From Rubritepida flocculans DSM 14296 (GTDB lineage: Bacteria > Pseudomonadota > Alphaproteobacteria > Acetobacterales > Acetobacteraceae), in NCBI RefSeq assembly GCF_000425365.1, contig NZ_AUDH01000003.1, positions 229,610 through 293,609 on the forward strand: a stretch of DNA of 64,000 nucleotides. The letters run 5' to 3'. The translations under genes were made by a program, and so were the position numbers. The notes beneath the pieces were generated by a model that saw only the letters and a program-made list of their open reading frames with translations, did no database searches and was not told the origin of the DNA. This document shows positions 29,806 to 37,317 of this stretch, piece by piece. How positions within the stretch are numbered: the first letter of the stretch is position 1; each line of letters begins with the position of its first letter.

Positions 29806-29861
29806 GTTGCGAATCACTCGCAACACTTCGCGACGATAGCGACGTTTGAACGCCCGTTCAA
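29806..29861. promoter_or_regulatory. Two perfect palindromes in a divergent promoter region
   Basis: GTTGCGA-ATCAC-TCGCAAC (29806-29824) and TTGAACG-CC-CGTTCAA (29846-29861) sit 40 bp apart, centre to centre, between the small hypothetical gene and the host-attachment gene. The second is a compact 16-bp site of the size bound by TetR- or Lrp-sized dimers. A half-site (CCGTTCAAGGAG) recurs at the host-attachment RBS. No regulator gene is adjacent. Confidence 0.5.
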
Positions 29862-29945
29862 GTGTCGCGTGCGCCCCTTGCGCCGGCGCAACGCGCGCGA
29901 GGGGCGTCGCTGGCAGAGTGGCGCGGCCGTTCAAGGAGTTGCGCA

Positions 29946-30398
29946 ATGACCACGACACATGATTGGGCCCTGATCGCGGATGCGCAGCGCGCGCGGATTC
30001 TGCAGCGCGCCGCCCCCGCCGGCCCCTGGCGCGAGCTGGAATCGGAAGCCGAGGAGCGGTTCGACCCCCCCTCCCGCGCCCAGGGCAGCGACCGTCCGGG
30101 CCGGGTGGTGGAGAGCGTGGGCGGGGCGCGCCACGCCGTGGAGCCGCGCCACGATCCCCACCGCGAAGCGAAGCGCGCCTTCGCCGAGGAGCTGGCCGAG
30201 CGGCTGGAAGCGGCGCTGCGCGCGGGGCGCTGCCAGCGCATCATCCTGGTCGCCCCGCCCGCCTTCCTCGGCGATCTGCGCGCCGCCCTTCCGCCGGCGG
30301 CGAAGCGCGCGCTGCTCGGCACGCTGGACAAGGACCTCACGCGCCATCCGCTGGCCGAGATCCTGCCGCATCTGGAGGAAATCCGCCCGCCGGAGTGA
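29946..30398 (+). CDS. Host attachment family protein
   Basis: A 150-aa protein of the Host_attach (AtsE-like) group. The start MTTTHDWALIADAQRARIL follows AAGGAG by 7 bp; 28 upstream in-frame residues were rejected. Other family features are the Asp/Pro-rich ERFDPPSRAQGSDRPGRVVE, RHDPHREAKRAFAEELAERL, RIILVAPPAFLGDLRAALP and TLDKDLTRHPLAEILPHL. The fold resembles eRF1 domain/ribosome-interacting proteins; the name comes from a plant-attachment locus in Agrobacterium, and the cellular role is not settled. Confidence 0.85.
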   Translation: MTTTHDWALIADAQRARILQRAAPAGPWRELESEAEERFDPPSRAQGSDRPGRVVESVGGARHAVEPRHDPHREAKRAFAEELAERLEAALRAGRCQRIILVAPPAFLGDLRAALPPAAKRALLGTLDKDLTRHPLAEILPHLEEIRPPE

Positions 30399-30411
30399 TG
30401 CGGGCGCGGGT

Positions 30412-31482
30412 TCAGCCCCGCGCCACCTCCTCGGCGATGGCCTTGCCCACATCCACCGTGCCGGCATTGCCGCCCATGTCGCGGGTGCGCGGGCCGCCCT
30501 CGGCAAGCAGCCGCTCGATGGCGTCGGTGATGGCCTTCGCCGCCTCGCGCTCGCCCAGGTGATCGAGCATCATCGCCCCCGACCAGATCTGCCCGATGGG
30601 ATTGCAGATCCACTTGCCCGCGATGTCGGGCGCGGAGCCGTGCACCGGCTCGAACATCGAGGGGAAGCGCTTCTCGGGGTTGATGTTGGCGCTGGCCGCG
30701 ATGCCGATGGAGCCCGCCACCGCCGGGCCGAGATCGGAGAGGATGTCGCCGAAGAGGTTGGAGCCCACCACCACGTCGAACCAGTCCGGGTGCTGCACGA
30801 AATGCGCGCAGAGGATGTCGATGTGGAACTGGTCGGTCGTCACGTCGGGATACTGCTTCGCCATCAGCGCGAAGCGCTCGTCCCAGTAGGGCATGGTGAA
30901 GGTGATGCCGTTCGACTTGGTGGCGCTCGTCACCTTCTTGCGCGGCCGGGTGCGCGCGAGCTCGAAGGCGTAGCGCAGGATGCGGTCCGTGCCGGTGCGG
31001 GTGAGGATGGATTGCTGCGAGACGAACTCGCGCTCCGTGCCCTCGAACATGCGCCCGCCGACGCTGCTGTACTCGCCCTCGGTGTTCTCGCGCACCACGA
31101 TGAAGTCGATCTCGTGCGGCGCGCGGCCCGCCAGCGGCGTCTTCGCGCCGGGCAGCAGCTTGCAGGGGCGCAGGTTCACGTACTGGTCGAAGCCGCGGCG
31201 GATGGGGATGAGCAGCCCCCAGAGCGAGACGTGATCGGGCACGCCGGGCCAGCCCACCGCGCCGAGGAAGATCGAGTCGCTCTCCTTCAGCCGCTCCAGC
31301 CCGTCCTCGGGCATCATGCGCCCGGTCTTCGCGTACACGTCGCAGGACCAGTCGTATTCGGTGAGCTGCAGGGTGAAGCCGAAGCGGCGGCCCGCGGCCT
31401 CCAGCACGCGCAGCCCCTCGGGCGTGGTCTCCTTGCCGATGCCGTCCCCGGGAATCACGGCGATGCGGTGCGTGCGGGCCAT
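30412..31482 (-). CDS. Tartrate dehydrogenase / 3-isopropylmalate dehydrogenase family
   Basis: A 356-aa metal- and NAD-dependent beta-decarboxylating dehydrogenase. Signatures are IAVIPGDGIGKE, YVNLRPCKLLPG, VVRENTEGEYSSVGGRMFEG, VTSATKSNGITFTMPYWDE and FEPVHGSAPDIAGK. The insert VGWPGVPDHVSLWGLLIPIRR marks the tartrate dehydrogenase (TtuC) group rather than LeuB, since LeuB would be followed by leuCD or asd. These enzymes act on tartrate, malate or related D-malate. RBS GGAAGGAG precedes the ATG. It is 30 bp downstream of msrQ on the same strand. Confidence 0.85.
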   Translation of the reverse strand: MARTHRIAVIPGDGIGKETTPEGLRVLEAAGRRFGFTLQLTEYDWSCDVYAKTGRMMPEDGLERLKESDSIFLGAVGWPGVPDHVSLWGLLIPIRRGFDQYVNLRPCKLLPGAKTPLAGRAPHEIDFIVVRENTEGEYSSVGGRMFEGTEREFVSQQSILTRTGTDRILRYAFELARTRPRKKVTSATKSNGITFTMPYWDERFALMAKQYPDVTTDQFHIDILCAHFVQHPDWFDVVVGSNLFGDILSDLGPAVAGSIGIAASANINPEKRFPSMFEPVHGSAPDIAGKWICNPIGQIWSGAMMLDHLGEREAAKAITDAIERLLAEGGPRTRDMGGNAGTVDVGKAIAEEVARG

Positions 31483-31512
31483 GGGCGTCTCCTTCCTCTC
31501 GCTCGCCGCGGA

Positions 31513-32400
31513 TTACGCCGCGCCCCGGCGCCCGGCAATCCGGCGGGCCAGCACGAGCGCCACCAGCCCGAGCCCCAGTATGCCGACCCAGACCGCCGGG
31601 CGCGGCCCGAAGGCGAGGTCGAGATTGGCGCGTGCGATGCGCGCCGCCGGCAGGCTGGTGGCGAGCGCGTACCAGAGGAACTCGATCAGCGCCGCGCCCA
31701 GCATCGCGCCGAGGCCGAGCGCCAGCAGCGCGCCTGGCCGCCCCTGCCAGGCGGCGGGCAGCGCGCGCCAGCCCAGCAGCCAGAGCAGCAGCCCGGCCAG
31801 CAGCACGGCCTCAGAGGCGTCGGACTTCGACTGGATGAAGGCGTGCAGCAGCGCGAGCGGCGCGAGCAGGAAGACGAGGCGGTGCAGCCGCTTCCAGCGC
31901 CGGCCGAGGCGCTTCATCCAGCCATCCGTGCTCGTCCAGCCCAGCACCGCGAGGCCGCACAGCGCCGCGAAGCCGAGCGCGAGGTAGAAGCGCTGCGCGA
32001 TCTCGGCCGCCGCGCGCCAGAGCACCCAGTTCTGCTCGGCGACATAGATGCCGAGATGCAGCAGCGCCCAGCCCAGCGCGCCGAGGCCGATCATCCGCCG
32101 CAGCGCGAAGAGCGCCGGCCAGCCCAGCACCCGCCCGAGCGGCGTGACCGCGAGCGCCAGCACCAGGAAGCGGATGGCCCAGCGCCCCGTCTCATGGCTG
32201 GCGCGCTCCACCGGATCGGGGCCGAGCGTGCCGGCCGCCCAGCCCAGGATCAGCGCGACCAGCGGCGCGCTGAGCAGCGCGAGCGCGCCCAGCCGCAGCC
32301 AGGAGAAGCGCCCCGCGCGGTCGCGCCAGGGGGGGCTGATGCCAGCGGCCGCTGGCAGGGCTTCGTCTTGGCGCGCGGCATGTGATGCCGCCCGCCCCAT
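31513..32400 (-). CDS. msrQ: MsrQ-like heme membrane subunit (YedZ family)
   Basis: An integral membrane protein of the ferric-reductase-like transmembrane family, with about six helices (for example LGALALLSAPLVALILGWAAG, shortened to ALLSAPLVALILGW; LVFLLAPLALLHAFIQ; LAGLLLWLLGWRALP). The family signature TGRWAIRFLVLALAVTPLGR and heme-ligand His residues in ALLHLGIY, RLHRLVFL and LLHAFIQSKSD are present. MsrQ passes electrons to the periplasmic methionine sulfoxide reductase MsrP; msrP is not in the window. The only ATG near the family start (32398-32400) lies within repeat copy B, so the first ~30 residues are repeat-encoded and the start is uncertain. Confidence 0.8.
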   Translation of the reverse strand: MGRAASHAARQDEALPAAAGISPPWRDRAGRFSWLRLGALALLSAPLVALILGWAAGTLGPDPVERASHETGRWAIRFLVLALAVTPLGRVLGWPALFALRRMIGLGALGWALLHLGIYVAEQNWVLWRAAAEIAQRFYLALGFAALCGLAVLGWTSTDGWMKRLGRRWKRLHRLVFLLAPLALLHAFIQSKSDASEAVLLAGLLLWLLGWRALPAAWQGRPGALLALGLGAMLGAALIEFLWYALATSLPAARIARANLDLAFGPRPAVWVGILGLGLVALVLARRIAGRRGAA

Positions 32401-32524
32401 ACCAGCGGCCGCTGTGTCTGACCCGTGAGAATGCGGCGCGGCCGCTGGTATGCTTATGTTCTGGCGCGCAGCCGCCACGCCAACCCTGCGCGCGAGACGG
32501 GCGGCATGTGACGCCGCCCGTCTC
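32340..32524 (-). repeat. Modular hairpin repeat, copy B (inverted, with an extra palindrome)
   Basis: In reverse orientation to copies A and C. Hairpin 1 is GAGACGGGCGGC (32494-32505) with GCCGCCCGTCTC (32513-32524). Box 1 is CAACCCTGCGCGC (32481-32493), and hairpin 2 is absent. Hairpin 3 is TACCAGCGGCCGC (32400-32412) with GCGGCCGCTGGTA (32438-32450), its 25-nt loop nearly identical to that of copy A. Beyond it lie a second small hairpin (GCGGCAT-GTG-ATGCCGC, 32375-32391) and a solo perfect palindrome TGCCAGCGGCCGCTGGCA (32340-32357). It overlaps the start region of msrQ and abuts the ELM1 gene stop. Confidence 0.88.
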
Positions 32525-33443
32525 ACACCCACCCCCGCGCCCGGATCTCCGCCGCCACCCGGCCCGTCTCGTCGAGCGCGGCGCGCGGGGGCGGCGGGGG
32601 CGCGCCCAGCGGCGCGGCGAGGCCGCGGGCCATCAGCCCCTCGGCCAGGGCGCGATGGCGGGGGCCGAGCCCGCCCGGATCGGCGATCAGCAGCGGTGCG
32701 GTGGTCATCAGCGCCTCCGAGAGCATGGAGATGCTGTCGCCCGTCACGACGAGAAGATCGGCCAGGGCGAGGATGCCCGGATAGGGGTTCTCGCCCGGCG
32801 CGCCGAAGCGGTGCAGCCGGTGCGGCCTGGGCGCGAGCGCGGCCGCCGCGGCTTCCGCCGCCGCCTCGCCCGTGCGGCGCGAGGTGCTGGCCATCACCGA
32901 GGCGCCGAGCCCCGCGGCCGCCCGGGCGATGCGCGCCGCCGCCTCGGGCGCCATGCCCTCGCCGCGCACCGGCCCGCCCAGCAGCAGCCCGACGCGCGGG
33001 CGGGGCAGGGCGGCGAGGGCGGGGAAGCGCGGCCCCGCCGCCGCCAGCGCCGCGGGGGTGACGCGGTGCATCGCGCCCTCGATCACCAGAACGTTCGGCG
33101 CGGGGCGCGGCGCGTCATGCGCGCCGATGACGAGGAGATCGAAGCGCGCCGCCCCGAAGCCCGGGCGCATGGCATGGACGGTCCGCGCCCCCCGCGCGCC
33201 GAGCCAGAGCGCCACCGGCGCGGCCCGCCGCCCCGCCGAGATCACGAGGCGCGGCCAGGGCGGCGCGAAACCCGCCCGCGTCCGCAGCCCGAGCAGGGTG
33301 GGGAAGGGCCAGGGCAGCCGCGCGAGCGGCCCCCACTCGAGCGGCAGTTCGCGGAAGGGCGCGCCGAGCCGCTCCGCGAGGCCCAGCGCCTGCGCCGCCG
33401 TGCCCGCCCGCGGGTCCCGCAGCACCCAGACGGGTTCGGTCAT
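32523..33443 (-). CDS. ELM1/GtrOC1-family putative glycosyltransferase-like protein (DUF1022)
   Basis: A 306-aa protein of the 'mitochondrial fission ELM1' family. It begins MTEPVWVLRDPRAGTAAQALGLAE (kept here in part: VWVLRDPRAGTAAQ), then ELPLEWGPLARLPWPF, LVISAGRRAAPVALWL, VHAMRPGFG, GLLLGGPVRG, SVMASTSRRTGE and LLVVTGDSISMLSEAL. The last motif is the GT-B-like end shared with nucleotide-sugar glycosyltransferases. The bacterial role is not established; an envelope glycosylation role is an inference. It is divergent from pyrE (51 bp) and ends at repeat copy B. Confidence 0.83.
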   Translation of the reverse strand: MTEPVWVLRDPRAGTAAQALGLAERLGAPFRELPLEWGPLARLPWPFPTLLGLRTRAGFAPPWPRLVISAGRRAAPVALWLGARGARTVHAMRPGFGAARFDLLVIGAHDAPRPAPNVLVIEGAMHRVTPAALAAAGPRFPALAALPRPRVGLLLGGPVRGEGMAPEAAARIARAAAGLGASVMASTSRRTGEAAAEAAAAALAPRPHRLHRFGAPGENPYPGILALADLLVVTGDSISMLSEALMTTAPLLIADPGGLGPRHRALAEGLMARGLAAPLGAPPPPPRAALDETGRVAAEIRARGWV

Positions 33444-33494
33444 GGACGCCGACCCGCGCGGGGGCTAACTGCGAGGCGCAGGGAGAGGGTTTCC

Positions 33495-34220
33495 ATGACG
33501 ACGCACCACGCCTCGGAGTTCGATCGCGACGCGGCGCTGACCACCGCGCGCATCCTTCTGGAGATCAAGGCGGTGAATTTCCGCCCCGAGGAACCCTACA
33601 CCCTCACCTCGGGCTGGAAGAGCCCCGTCTACATCGACTGCCGCAAGATCATCTCCTACCCGCGCGCGCGGGCGCGCATCTGCGACCTCGGCGTGGAGAA
33701 GATCAACCGCTGGGTGGGCTTCGAGACCATCGAGAGCATCGCGGGCGGCGAGACGGCCGGCATCCCCTTCGCCGCCTGGATCAGCGACCGCATGAACCTG
33801 CCCATGGCCTATGTGCGCAAGAAGCCGAAAGGATTCGGCCGCAACGCGCTGATCGAGGGGGATGTGCCGGTGGGCAAGGAGACGCTGCTCGTCGAGGATC
33901 TCACCACCGACGGCGCCTCCAAGATCCGCTTCGCCGAGGCGCTGCGCGCGGCCGGCGCGCGCTGCGCGCACACCTTCGTGGTGTTCTACTACGGCGTCTT
34001 CCCCGGCAGCTTCGAGCAGATGAAGGCCATGGGGCTGTCGCTGCACCACCTCGCCACCTGGTGGGACGTGCTGGAGGTGTGCCGCGAGCGGCCCTATTTC
34101 CCCGAGGCCGCCCTCTCCGGCGTGCGGAAATTCCTGGAGGACCCGGTGGGCTGGAGCCGCGCCCATGGCGGGGTGGGCAGCCTCGAGGAGGCTTTGGCCC
34201 ACAAGGGCGGGAAGGAGTAA
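33495..34220 (+). CDS. pyrE: Orotate phosphoribosyltransferase
   Basis: A 241-aa enzyme that joins orotate to PRPP to make orotidine-5'-phosphate in pyrimidine synthesis. Visible motifs: LTSGWKSPVYIDCRKIISYP (orotate side), IAGGETAGIPFAAWISDR, YVRKKPKGFGRNALIEGD (the flexible catalytic loop with KKPKGFG), and the PRPP motif TLLVEDLTTDGASK. The start at MTTHHASEFDRDAAL is chosen over longer in-frame extensions that run antisense into the ELM1 gene. The C-terminal extension (WDVLEVCRERPYFPE) is common in alphaproteobacterial PyrE. The small toxin-antitoxin pair follows 10 bp later. Confidence 0.94.
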   Translation: MTTHHASEFDRDAALTTARILLEIKAVNFRPEEPYTLTSGWKSPVYIDCRKIISYPRARARICDLGVEKINRWVGFETIESIAGGETAGIPFAAWISDRMNLPMAYVRKKPKGFGRNALIEGDVPVGKETLLVEDLTTDGASKIRFAEALRAAGARCAHTFVVFYYGVFPGSFEQMKAMGLSLHHLATWWDVLEVCRERPYFPEAALSGVRKFLEDPVGWSRAHGGVGSLEEALAHKGGKE

Positions 34221-34230
34221 CCTCCGCGCC

Positions 34231-34482
34231 ATGGCGCGCATCACGATCGACATTCCCGATGAACTGGCGGCGCAGCTCGCCTCCGCCGCGGCCATGCGAG
34301 GACAGACGCCGGAGGCCGTGATGGAGACGGCGTTGCTCCTCTTCACCGAGCAGGCGGCCGGCTTCGACGCCTTCCTGGCCGAAGGCGTGGCGGACGCCGC
34401 CGCCGGCCGCGTCCTGGCCTGGGAGGAGCTGCGTGGGGAGCTCGCCGCCCTCATCGCCCAAGCGAAGCCCGCGAAGGCTTGA
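34231..34482 (+). CDS. ParD/RHH-like antitoxin
   Basis: An 83-aa protein starting MARITIDIPDELAAQLASAA, a ribbon-helix-helix-type beginning (short beta strand TIDIP, then helices DELAAQLASAA and TPEAVMETALLLF). The acidic/Ala-rich tail (AWEELRGELAALIAQAKPAKA) would be the toxin-binding part. Its stop overlaps the TTG start of the ParE-like gene (TTGA), the usual order and coupling of a type II toxin-antitoxin pair. Such antitoxins repress their own promoter; since pyrE ends only 10 bp upstream, read-through from pyrE is likely. Confidence 0.78.
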   Translation: MARITIDIPDELAAQLASAAAMRGQTPEAVMETALLLFTEQAAGFDAFLAEGVADAAAGRVLAWEELRGELAALIAQAKPAKA

Positions 34483-34766
34483 GGCCGCTTCGCGTCACGG
34501 CACGCGCGGCGCGGGATCTGAAGGAGGCGGTCGGCTTCATCGCGCAGGAGAATCCGATGGCGGCCGAGACCCTCGCTGCGCGGCTGGATGAGACCATGGC
34601 CCTGCTCGCCCGCTTCCCGGAGGCCGGGCCCGCGCTTCCCGGGCGGAGCTTTCGCATCTTGCAGGTCGCGGGCACGCCCTACCGCCTTGTCTATTCCCTG
34701 AGCGGGGCGGAGGTGACCATCCTTCGCGTCTGGCTTGGAGCACGCGCATGGCCGCCCGCTTCCTGA
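34479..34766 (+). CDS. ParE/RelE-superfamily toxin
   Basis: A 95-aa protein: PLRVTARAARDLKEAVGFIAQ (helices kept here as VTARAARDLKEAV), ARLDETMALLARFPEAGPALPG, then FRILQVAGTPYRLVYSL and VTILRVWLGAR. This is the ParE/RelE fold pattern with the R-x-x-x-x-x-YRLVY core strand. It starts with TTG within the antitoxin stop. In ParE-type proteins the target is gyrase, in RelE-type mRNA; the sequence does not decide. The 3' end overlaps the start of the ABC solute-binding gene by 19 bp, which ties this pair to the transporter transcript. Confidence 0.8.
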   Translation: MRPLRVTARAARDLKEAVGFIAQENPMAAETLAARLDETMALLARFPEAGPALPGRSFRILQVAGTPYRLVYSLSGAEVTILRVWLGARAWPPAS

Positions 34767-36403
34767 CCTTCTGCATCGCGCTGCTGATCGCCACCGCCGC
34801 GCTCGCCCAGCCGCGCGAGACGCTGACCATCGGCATCACGCAGTATCCCTCCACGCTGCACCCCAACATCGAGAACATGGTGGCGAAGTCCTACGTGCTC
34901 GGCTTCGCCCGCCGCCCCGTGACCGCGCATGACGCCGACTGGCGCCTCACCTGCCTGCTCTGCGAGGAACTGCCCACGCTCGAGAACGGGCTTGCGGTGC
35001 GCGAGACCACGCCCGATGGCCGCCCGGGCCTCAGCGTCACCTGGGTGCTGCGCGAGGGGCTGCGCTGGGGCGACGGCACGGCCCTGACCACCGAGGATCT
35101 CCGTTTCGCCTGGGAGGCGGGGCGCGAGCCCGCCACCGGCATGGGGCCCGCGGAGTTCTACCGCAGCGCCTATGCGTTCATCGCCGAGGATGCGCGCCGC
35201 TTCACGCTGCGCTTCGACCGCGTGACCTTCGACTTCGCGAGCCTGGGTGATTTCGCGCCGCTGCCCGCCCATCTCGAGCGCGCGCGCTGGCAGGTGGACC
35301 CGCGCGGCTACCGCAGCCGCACCCTCTACGACACGGAGCCGACCCATCCGGGCCTCTGGAACGGCCCCTACCGCGTGGTTCAGGTGCAGCCGGGTGCGGC
35401 CATCACCCTCGAGCGCAACCCGCACTGGTCCGGCCCCGCGCCGCAGTTCCGGCGCATCGTGGTGCGCACGGTGGAGAACACGCCCACGCTGGAGGCGCAG
35501 CTCCTCTCCGGGCAGCTCGACATGATCGCGGGCGAGCTCGGCCTGCCGGTGGAGCAGGCGGCGGCGCTGATCCGCCGCACCGGCGCGCGCTTCCGCGCCG
35601 AGTTCCGCCCGGGCCTGATCTACGAGCATCTCGACCTGCGGCTGGATCAGCCGCCGCTCGACGACCGGCGCGTGCGCCAGGCGCTGCTGCTGGGGCTGGA
35701 TCGCGCGCAGATCGTGGCCCGGCTCTTCGAAGGGCGTCAGACGGTGGCGCACACGAGCGTGAACCCGCTCGACTGGCCGCACGATCCGGATGTGCGCCAA
35801 TACCCCTTCGACCCCGCCCGCGCCGCGGCCCTGCTGGCCGAGGCCGGCTGGCGCCCGGGCCCCGACGGCATCCGCCGCAACGCCGCCGGCGAGCGCCTTT
35901 CCTTCGAGCTGATGACCACCGCCGGAAATCGCTCGCGCGAGGCGGTGCAACAGGTGATCCAGGCGCAGTGGCGCGCCATCGGCGTGGAGGCGCGCCTCCG
36001 CAACGAGCCGCCGCGCGTGCTCTTCGGCGAGACGCTCTCGCGCCGCCGCTTCCAGGGTGCGGTGATGTTCGCCTGGGTCTCGGCGCCCGAGGGCGTGCCG
36101 CGCAGCGCGCTCCATTCCAGCGAAATCCCGACGGCCGAGCGCAACTGGTCGGGCCAGAACTACACGGGCTTCCGGCACGCGGGGATGGACGCGATCCTCG
36201 AAGCCCTGCCCGTCGAGCTCGACCGCGAGGCGCGGCGCGCGCTCTGGCGGCGGCTGCAGGCCATCTACGCCGAGGAGCTGCCCGCGCTGCCGCTCTGGTT
36301 CCGCCAGGACGCGCACATCTGGCCGCCCTGGCTCGAGGGCGTGCGGCCCACAGGCCACCTCAACCCCTCGAGCCTCTGGGCGGAGCAGTGGAGGGCGCGG
36401 TGA
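34748..36403 (+). CDS. ABC transporter solute-binding protein, peptide/nickel (DppA/OppA) type
   Basis: A 551-aa family 5 solute-binding protein. The Sec signal peptide is ARFLTFCIALLIATAALA-QPR. SBP_bac_5 motifs: LTIGITQYPSTLHPNIENM, VTWVLREGLRWGDGTALTTEDLRFAWE (shortened: LREGLRWGDGTALT), LWNGPYRVVQVQPG, PLDDRRVRQALLLGLDR and QVIQAQWRAIGVEARLR. It binds a peptide, opine or similar compound in the periplasm for the two following permeases. The Met at 34748 lies inside the toxin gene, but the signal peptide makes this start likely. Its stop overlaps the permease GTG (GTGA). Confidence 0.9.
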   Translation: MAARFLTFCIALLIATAALAQPRETLTIGITQYPSTLHPNIENMVAKSYVLGFARRPVTAHDADWRLTCLLCEELPTLENGLAVRETTPDGRPGLSVTWVLREGLRWGDGTALTTEDLRFAWEAGREPATGMGPAEFYRSAYAFIAEDARRFTLRFDRVTFDFASLGDFAPLPAHLERARWQVDPRGYRSRTLYDTEPTHPGLWNGPYRVVQVQPGAAITLERNPHWSGPAPQFRRIVVRTVENTPTLEAQLLSGQLDMIAGELGLPVEQAAALIRRTGARFRAEFRPGLIYEHLDLRLDQPPLDDRRVRQALLLGLDRAQIVARLFEGRQTVAHTSVNPLDWPHDPDVRQYPFDPARAAALLAEAGWRPGPDGIRRNAAGERLSFELMTTAGNRSREAVQQVIQAQWRAIGVEARLRNEPPRVLFGETLSRRRFQGAVMFAWVSAPEGVPRSALHSSEIPTAERNWSGQNYTGFRHAGMDAILEALPVELDREARRALWRRLQAIYAEELPALPLWFRQDAHIWPPWLEGVRPTGHLNPSSLWAEQWRAR

Positions 36404-37317
36404 TCCGCCTCCTCGCCACGCGCCTCGTGCAGATCGTTCTGGTGACGGCGCTTCTCTCCTTCGCCGCCTTCCTGCTGATCGGGCTGATGCCGGGCGACCC
36501 GATCGAGATGGCCATCGCGGGCGATCCGCGCCTCTCCAGCGAGGACGCGGCACGGCTGCGCGCGCTGCACGGGCTCGATCAGCCGCTGATGGCGCGCTAC
36601 CTGGCCTGGGCGGGCGGGGTGCTGGAGGGGCGCTTCGGCCATTCGCGCCTCTTCGCCCTGCCGGTGGCGGCGCTGCTCTGGCCCGCGCTGGCCGGGACGC
36701 TGGAGCTGCTCGGCCTCGCGCTGCTGCTCGCGGCGGGCCTGGGCGTCGGGCTCGGGGCGCTGGCGGCGCTCAGGCCCGCGCTGGCGCCGCTGGTGCAGGG
36801 GCTCGCGCTCTTCGCCCAGGCCGTGCCGGCCTTCTGGCTCGGCATGCTGCTCATCATCCTCTTCGCGGTGCATCTGGGCTGGCTGCCCGCGGGCGGGGCG
36901 GAGGGCGGCTGGCGCGCGCTGGTGCTGCCGGTGGCCACGCTGGCCTTCGCCAACCTCGCGGCCTATGCGCGCCACGCCGCCGCCGCGCTCGCGGCCGCGC
37001 TGGCCGAGCCGCACATCCGCACCGCCCGCGCCAGGGGGGCGGGCGAGGGGCGGGTGCTGTTCCGCCACGCCCTGCCCAATGCCGCGGTGCCGCTGCTGAC
37101 CATCGCCGCCCTCGATGCGGGGGCGCTCGTCTCGGGCGCGCTGATCGCCGAGACGGTCTTCGCCCGACCGGGCATGGGCAAGCTGATCTACGACGCGGTG
37201 ATGGGCAATGACTTCAACCTCGCCCTCATCGCGCTGCTGGTGGTGGCGGTGGTGACGATGCTCGCGACGCTCATGGCCGATCTCGCGCAGCGCTGGCTCG
37301 ACCCGAGGCTCGCGTGA
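36400..37317 (+). CDS. ABC transporter permease, DppB type
   Basis: A 305-aa inner-membrane permease. It starts with GTG (VIRLLATRLVQIVLVTALLS) in overlap with the binding-protein stop. The DppB hallmarks are present: LLIGLMPGDPIEMA in the first periplasmic loop, LRALHGLDQPLMARYLAW, PAFWLGMLLIILFAV, and the ATPase-contact loop HIRTARARGAGEGRVLFRHALPNA (kept here: ARGAGEGRVLFRHALPN). ETVFARPGMGKLIYDAVMGND ends the permease core. It is coupled to the next permease (GTGA). Confidence 0.91.
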   Translation: MIRLLATRLVQIVLVTALLSFAAFLLIGLMPGDPIEMAIAGDPRLSSEDAARLRALHGLDQPLMARYLAWAGGVLEGRFGHSRLFALPVAALLWPALAGTLELLGLALLLAAGLGVGLGALAALRPALAPLVQGLALFAQAVPAFWLGMLLIILFAVHLGWLPAGGAEGGWRALVLPVATLAFANLAAYARHAAAALAAALAEPHIRTARARGAGEGRVLFRHALPNAAVPLLTIAALDAGALVSGALIAETVFARPGMGKLIYDAVMGNDFNLALIALLVVAVVTMLATLMADLAQRWLDPRLA

